A stretch of 64,000 bases of DNA from an uncultured Holophaga sp. (GTDB lineage Bacteria; Acidobacteriota; Holophagae; Holophagales; Holophagaceae): positions 867,501-931,500 of the forward strand of contig NZ_OY781925.1 of assembly GCF_963677305.1 (NCBI RefSeq). Reading direction: 5' to 3'. Under the pieces are notes generated by a model that worked only from the letters and a program-made list of their open reading frames with translations, was not told the origin of the DNA and made no database searches. This document shows, one piece after another, positions 59,953 to 64,000 of the stretch. How positions within the stretch are numbered: the first letter of the stretch is position 1; the number at the start of each line of letters is the position of its first letter. The position numbers were made by a program, and so were the translations under genes.

Positions 59953-61839
59953 ATGAGCAAGATCATCGGTATTGATTTGGGCACCACGAACAGCTGCGTC
60001 TCCGTGATGGAGGGCGGCCAGCCCAAGGTCATCCCCAATGCGGAGGGGGCGAACACCACTCCCTCGATCATTGGCTTCAATCCCAAGACAGGGGAGCGGT
60101 TGGTGGGTGCTGCGGCCAAGCGCCAGGCTGTGGCCCAGCCCAAGAACACCGTCTTCTCCATCAAGCGCTTCATGGGGCTTCCCTACGGGGACTCCGACCG
60201 CGAGCAGAAGCTGGTCCCCTACACCGTCGAGCGCACGGACAAGGGCGGCTGCGCTGTCAATGTGAGCGGCAAGCACCTCACTCCCGAGGAGCTCAGTGCC
60301 ATGGTGCTGGTCAAGATGAAGGAGAGTGCCGAGGCCTACCTGGGTGAGAAGGTCTCCAAGGCCGTCATCACCGTCCCGGCCTACTTCAATGACGCTCAGC
60401 GCCAGGCCACCAAGGACGCCGGTGCCATCGCGGGTCTCGAGGTCATGCGCATCATCAACGAGCCCACCGCTGCGGCCCTGGCCTACGGCCTCGACAAGAA
60501 GAAAGACGGCACCATCGCCGTCTTCGACTTCGGCGGCGGCACCTTCGACGTCTCCGTCCTCGAGGTCTCCGAGGGCGTGGTGGAGGTGAAGTCCACCAAC
60601 GGCGATACCCACTTGGGCGGTGACAATGTGGACCAGCTCATCATCGACTGGCTGGTGGAGGACTTCCAGAAGACCGAGGGCATTGATCTCCGCAAGCAGG
60701 CCGACGCCATGCAGCGCCTGAAGGAGGCTGCTGAGAAGGCCAAGTGCGAGCTCTCCGCCACCACCCAGACCGATCTCAGCCTGCCTTACATCACCGCCGA
60801 TGCCAGCGGCCCCAAGCACATCAGCCAGACCCTGACCCGTGCCCGCTTCGAGGCCATGCTGGAGCCCATCATCCAGAAGCTCAAGGTCCCCTGCGAAAAC
60901 GCCATGAAGGACGCCAAGCTCAGCGCCAGCCAGATCGATGAGGTTGTGTTGGTGGGCGGCTCCACCCGCATCCCCAAGGTTCAGGAGATGGTGAAGGCCC
61001 TCTTTGGCAAGGAGCCCAACAAGAGCGTCAACCCCGACGAGGTGGTGGCCGTGGGGGCCGCCGTCCAGGGCGGCGTGCTGGCCGGTGATGTGAAGGGCGT
61101 GCTGCTCCTCGACGTGACCCCCCTCTCCCTGGGCATCAACGCCAACGGCGGGCAGATGAGCGTCATCATCGCCCGCAACACCACCATCCCCACCCGCAAG
61201 AGCGAGATCTACACCACCGCCGTGGACAACCAGCCCGGTGTGGACATCGAGGTCTTCCAGGGTGAGCGTCCCCTGGTCGAGGGCAACAAGCTCCTCGGCA
61301 AGTTCCACCTGGGCGACATCCCCCCCGCGCCTCGCGGCATGCCCCAGATCGAGGTGACCTTCGATATCGACGCCAACGGCATCGTGCACGTCACCGCCAA
61401 GGACAAGGGCACCGGCAAGGACGCCAGCATCACCCTCACCGGCAGCACCGGCCTCTCCAAGGAGGAGATCGATGCCAAGGTGGCCGAGGCCGAGGCCCAC
61501 AAGTCCGAGGACGAGAACCGCAAGTCCCTGCTGGAGGACAAGAACCACCTCGACCAGACCATCTACCAGGTCGAGAAGCTCCTGAAGGAGAACGGTGAGA
61601 AGCTGCCCGCCGAGGACAAGGCCGACCTGGAGAAGGCCGTGACCGAAGGCAAGGAGGCTCTGGCCAGCCTGGACAAGGACCGCATCAAGAAGGCCCTGGA
61701 GGAGCTGCAGGCCAAGAGCCACAAGGTGGCTGAGCACATCTACAAGGATGCCCAGCCCGCGCCCGAGGGGGCTGCCCCTGCTCCCGAGGGTGAGCAGAAG
61801 AAGAAGGACGACGACGTCATCGACGCCGAAGTGGTGTAG
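59953..61839 (+). CDS. dnaK: Hsp70 chaperone
   Basis: 628 residues. ATPase domain: [18 protein letters not shown] at the N-terminus, [51 protein letters not shown] and [13 protein letters not shown]. Substrate domain from about residue 385 (DVTPLSLGI), a helical lid, and a C-terminal tail ending [10 protein letters not shown], close to the EEVD-type co-chaperone tail. It folds proteins with DnaJ and GrpE. GGAGG precedes the ATG. Confidence 0.97.
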   Translation: MSKIIGIDLGTTNSCVSVMEGGQPKVIPNAEGANTTPSIIGFNPKTGERLVGAAAKRQAVAQPKNTVFSIKRFMGLPYGDSDREQKLVPYTVERTDKGGCAVNVSGKHLTPEELSAMVLVKMKESAEAYLGEKVSKAVITVPAYFNDAQRQATKDAGAIAGLEVMRIINEPTAAALAYGLDKKKDGTIAVFDFGGGTFDVSVLEVSEGVVEVKSTNGDTHLGGDNVDQLIIDWLVEDFQKTEGIDLRKQADAMQRLKEAAEKAKCELSATTQTDLSLPYITADASGPKHISQTLTRARFEAMLEPIIQKLKVPCENAMKDAKLSASQIDEVVLVGGSTRIPKVQEMVKALFGKEPNKSVNPDEVVAVGAAVQGGVLAGDVKGVLLLDVTPLSLGINANGGQMSVIIARNTTIPTRKSEIYTTAVDNQPGVDIEVFQGERPLVEGNKLLGKFHLGDIPPAPRGMPQIEVTFDIDANGIVHVTAKDKGTGKDASITLTGSTGLSKEEIDAKVAEAEAHKSEDENRKSLLEDKNHLDQTIYQVEKLLKENGEKLPAEDKADLEKAVTEGKEALASLDKDRIKKALEELQAKSHKVAEHIYKDAQPAPEGAAPAPEGEQKKKDDDVIDAEVV

Positions 61840-61876
61840 TCCTCCACGGATCGGGTCCGGTCCCTGAGGTGGAATG

Positions 61877-61914
61877 CGGCAGTCGGGGCGCCGAGGCGTC
61901 ACCGGCTGCCGTTT
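61877..61914 (+). terminator. Probable terminator after dnaK
   Basis: CGGCAG-T-CGG pairs with CCG-G-CTGCCG (61902-61911), followed by TTTCCC. The stem is good but the U-run is short. Confidence 0.6.
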
Positions 61915-61956
61915 CCCGTTGGGGGGGCATGTCATCCTCTACGCGGAGGTTCTGTC

Positions 61957-62436
61957 TTGATCCAGCTCTATGTCGATGCCGATGCCTGTCCCGTGAAGGA
62001 CGAGATCTTCCGGGTGGCCCGCCGCCATCGCCTCCCGGTGCTGGTGGTCTCCAACCGCCGCATGGGCCTGCCCCATGACATCCTCATCCAGAGGATCGTA
62101 GTCGGGGAGGGATTGGATGTGGCCGACGACTGGATCGCCGTCAGGGCCACGTCTTCGGACCTGGTGATCACCGCAGACATTCCCCTGGCGGCCCGGTGCC
62201 TAGCCCGAGGGGCCAGGGTGTTGGACCACCGGGGCCAGCTCTTCACGGATGAGAGCATTGGCAATGCCCTGGCCAGCCGGGAGATCAACGCCTACCTCCG
62301 GGAGATGGGTGTCCTGGGCGGAGGCCCCAAGCCCTACAGCGCCCGGGATCGCTCGCAGTTCCTGAACACCCTGGAGAACCAGATCCAGGCCCTCCTCAAG
62401 GTCCAGCGCGCTGCCCTCCCCAAGGAGCTCTCATGA
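61957..62436 (+). CDS. YaiI/YqxD-family protein (DUF188)
   Basis: 159 residues. VDADACPVKDEIFRVARRH at the N-terminus, VVSNRRM and DLVITADIPLAARCLARGA are typical. The family is NYN-like and metal-binding residues are present (D-x-D-x-C), but no biochemical role is proven. Start TTG 61957 with GGAGG eight bases upstream; no ATG is available. Its stop overlaps the next start (ATGA). Confidence 0.9.
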   Translation: MIQLYVDADACPVKDEIFRVARRHRLPVLVVSNRRMGLPHDILIQRIVVGEGLDVADDWIAVRATSSDLVITADIPLAARCLARGARVLDHRGQLFTDESIGNALASREINAYLREMGVLGGGPKPYSARDRSQFLNTLENQIQALLKVQRAALPKELS

Positions 62437-62645
62437 GCGAAGTCATGACCCCTCCCCGTATGCGCCTCCTCCAGGGGGTGGCCAAGCACCCGGATGTGAC
62501 CCGGGAGCGCTGGCTGGCCATGAAAGGAGTGGAGGCCGGTGACCTCGACTTCCTGCTCCGCTCGGATCTGATCCGCGAGCGGGAGCTTGGGGTCTATCGC
62601 ATCTCCCATTTGGGGCAGATGGCCCTCAAGCGGGGGATGGGCTGA
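62433..62645 (+). CDS. Small winged-helix-like protein, function unknown
   Basis: 70 residues: MTPPRMRLLQGVAKHPDVT, then LDFLLRSDLIRERELGVYRI and SHLGQMALKRG. The helix-turn-helix-plus-wing outline resembles small MarR-like folds (a LLRSDLI recognition region and an RELGVYRIS wing). It overlaps the yaiI stop by four bases, so translation is coupled. I can assign no family. Confidence 0.6.
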   Translation: MSEVMTPPRMRLLQGVAKHPDVTRERWLAMKGVEAGDLDFLLRSDLIRERELGVYRISHLGQMALKRGMG

Positions 62646-62696
62646 AGGCAAGTCAAAAATCTGAGTGCAGTGTGTGCAACCTGATAGAGTGCTTCC

Positions 62697-63773
62697 ATGA
62701 GCGTGCCCGACTACTACAAGGTCCTGGGCGTTCCCCGGAACGCCTCGGATGACGACATCAAGAAGGCCTACCGCAAGCTGGCCCGAAAGTACCACCCCGA
62801 CCTCAATCCCGGGAGCAAGGAGGCCGAGTCCCGCTTCAAGGAGGTGACGGAGGCCAACGATGTGCTCTCCGATGCCGAGAAGCGGCGGAACTACGACCAA
62901 TTCGGCGACCCCAACGGGCCCGGCCCCCAGGTGGGCGGGGGCTTCGGCGGGGGGGGCGGCTTCAGCTTCGAGGACCTCTTCCAGGGCTTCGGGGGGGGTG
63001 GGCGGCCGAGGCGGGCGGGGCCCAAGCCGGGCGAGGATCTCCAGCACACCGTGCGTATCAGCTTCCAGGACGCCTTCAAGGGTACCAAGCTGCCCCTCAA
63101 CATCACCCGCACCGAGACCTGCCGGACTTGCCAGGGAAGCGGGGAGTCCCCCTCGGGCAGCCGCTCCATCTGCGGGGTATGCCATGGCCGGGGCTACCTG
63201 GACCAGGGGGGCGGCTTCTTCCGCTCCCGGGTCGAGTGCGATGCCTGCGGTGGCACCGGGCGCAAGGCCCCGGCCTGCCCGGAATGCCAAGGGCGGGGCC
63301 GGAATCCCCGGCGGGAGACCATCACCGTGGCCATTCCTCCTGGGGTGGAGGACGGCGGGCGCCTCCGGGTCGGGGGCAAGGGCGAGGCCGGAAGGCGGGG
63401 AGGAGGTCCCGGGGACCTCTACATCCAGATCCAGGTGGAGGCCGATGCCCGATTCGAGCGCAAAGGGGCCAATCTGTACGTCAAGCTGCCCATCTCCTTC
63501 GCCGAGGCGGCCCTGGGGGCCAAGGTGGAACTGCCCACCCCGGATGGTCCCGCCACCATCAAGATCACCCCGGGGACCCAGAGCGGCTCCAAGCTGCGGG
63601 TCAAGGGGCGGGGCATGCCCCTCCCCCGGCACGCGGACCAGCGGGGGGACCTCTTCGCCGAGATCCAGGTGGTGACCCCCCAGCTCCAGGATGAACGCAG
63701 CCGGGAGCTCATGCGGGAGCTGGGCGAGCTCAACGACCACGGCATCCGTGACGAGGTGTGGAGGCAGGCATGA
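62697..63773 (+). CDS. dnaJ: DnaJ-type Hsp40 co-chaperone
   Basis: 358 residues. J domain 1-70 with YHPDLNP (HPD), a Gly-rich region ([19 protein letters not shown]), four CxxCxGxG zinc repeats ([32 protein letters not shown]) at about 140-205, and the C-terminal substrate domains. It stimulates DnaK ATPase. No clear Shine-Dalgarno lies before ATG 62697, and a possible -10 (GATAGA) is only about 10 bases upstream, so a very short or absent leader is possible. It overlaps the next gene by four bases (ATGA). Confidence 0.95.
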
Positions 63774-64000
63774 GGCACGACCCCAAGCGCGGGCTCTACA
63801 TGATCGGCGTGGTGGCCGCCCGCTACGAGATCCATCCCCAGACCCTCCGCCTTTATGAGCGGGAGGGGCTCCTCCTGCCCAGCCGCACGGAGGGCAAGAC
63901 CCGGCTCTACAGTGATGATGATCTGGAGCGCCTGGAGTTCATCCTCAGTCTCACCCGGGACCTGGGCGTCAACCTGGCCGGGGTGGAGGTGGTGCTCAAT
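63770..64000 (+). CDS. MerR-family regulator, HspR-like (cut by window end)
   Basis: The first 77 residues are present. [20 protein letters not shown] and [11 protein letters not shown] form the MerR winged helix, and [15 protein letters not shown] follows as the wing and linker. In HspR, the dnaK-dnaJ-linked repressor, this arrangement is standard, and the ATGA overlap with dnaJ supports it. The C-terminal half is outside the window. Confidence 0.85.
   Translation, partial: MRHDPKRGLYMIGVVAARYEIHPQTLRLYEREGLLLPSRTEGKTRLYSDDDLERLEFILSLTRDLGVNLAGVEVVLN

Noticed and set aside
59932..61935. 667-codon minus-strand open frame
   Set aside because: Antisense to dnaK; composition (Leu, Gly, Val, His) is the usual shadow of GC-rich codons.

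Overview
The window is GC-rich bacterial chromosome with tightly packed genes and many overlapping stop/start pairs (ATGA, GTGA, TTGA, TGATG). The gene content suggests a diderm, motile, respiring bacterium of the Acidobacteriota, most likely Holophagae (Holophaga/Geothrix-like). This placement is inferred from an Oar-type TonB-dependent receptor with an N-terminal carboxypeptidase-regulatory domain, several 4-helix-bundle chemoreceptors, a DUF4402 chaperone/usher pilus cluster and overall codon style. I see no rRNA, tRNA, IS element, prophage or CRISPR array.

Layout. 1-8.4 kb: the 3' end of a metallo-beta-lactamase gene, then a minus-strand housekeeping run (rplU, rpmA, obgE, rsfS, glutamate dehydrogenase, CDF metal transporter), an MFS exporter, a tRNA dihydrouridine synthase and a DUF4412-like secreted protein. 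8.4-11 kb: a sigma-54 response regulator followed by a near-consensus -24/-12 promoter and an exported Ala/Lys/Pro repeat protein. 11-18 kb: an 800-base non-coding stretch, the Oar-like receptor, rsmE, a TerC-family protein, ribF and a YceI protein. 18-27.6 kb: three paralogous chemoreceptors interleaved with nuoE-nuoF, an EamA transporter and an uncharacterised lipoprotein. 27.7-37.6 kb: a UbiD decarboxylase, a lone PstS-like protein, the rpoD-dnaG region with an unknown gene and thiD, orphan fliN and fliL, and HU. 38-42.9 kb: truA, a tautomerase-like/winged-helix protein, a Fur-family regulator, an adenosine-deaminase-type enzyme, a DHH phosphoesterase and ribA. 42.9-48 kb: a four-gene chaperone/usher-type pilus operon facing an orphan OmpR-type regulator across a symmetric, AT-rich control region. 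49-57 kb: small membrane proteins, a SirB1-like protein, a PDZ-membrane-SpoIIE phosphatase, an SDR, queE and a lipoprotein esterase. 57-64 kb: dtd, rplS with a structured leader, trmD, an ExoD-like protein, yacG, then dnaK, yaiI, a small winged-helix-like gene, dnaJ and the start of a MerR/HspR-type gene.

The most interesting units are (1) the sigma-54 activator next to a promoter of the matching class driving a histone-H1-like exported repeat protein; (2) the DUF4402 pilus operon with an attenuator hairpin after the major subunit; and (3) the possible three-way-junction RNA in front of rplS. Most very long ORFs opposite real genes are codon-bias shadows.
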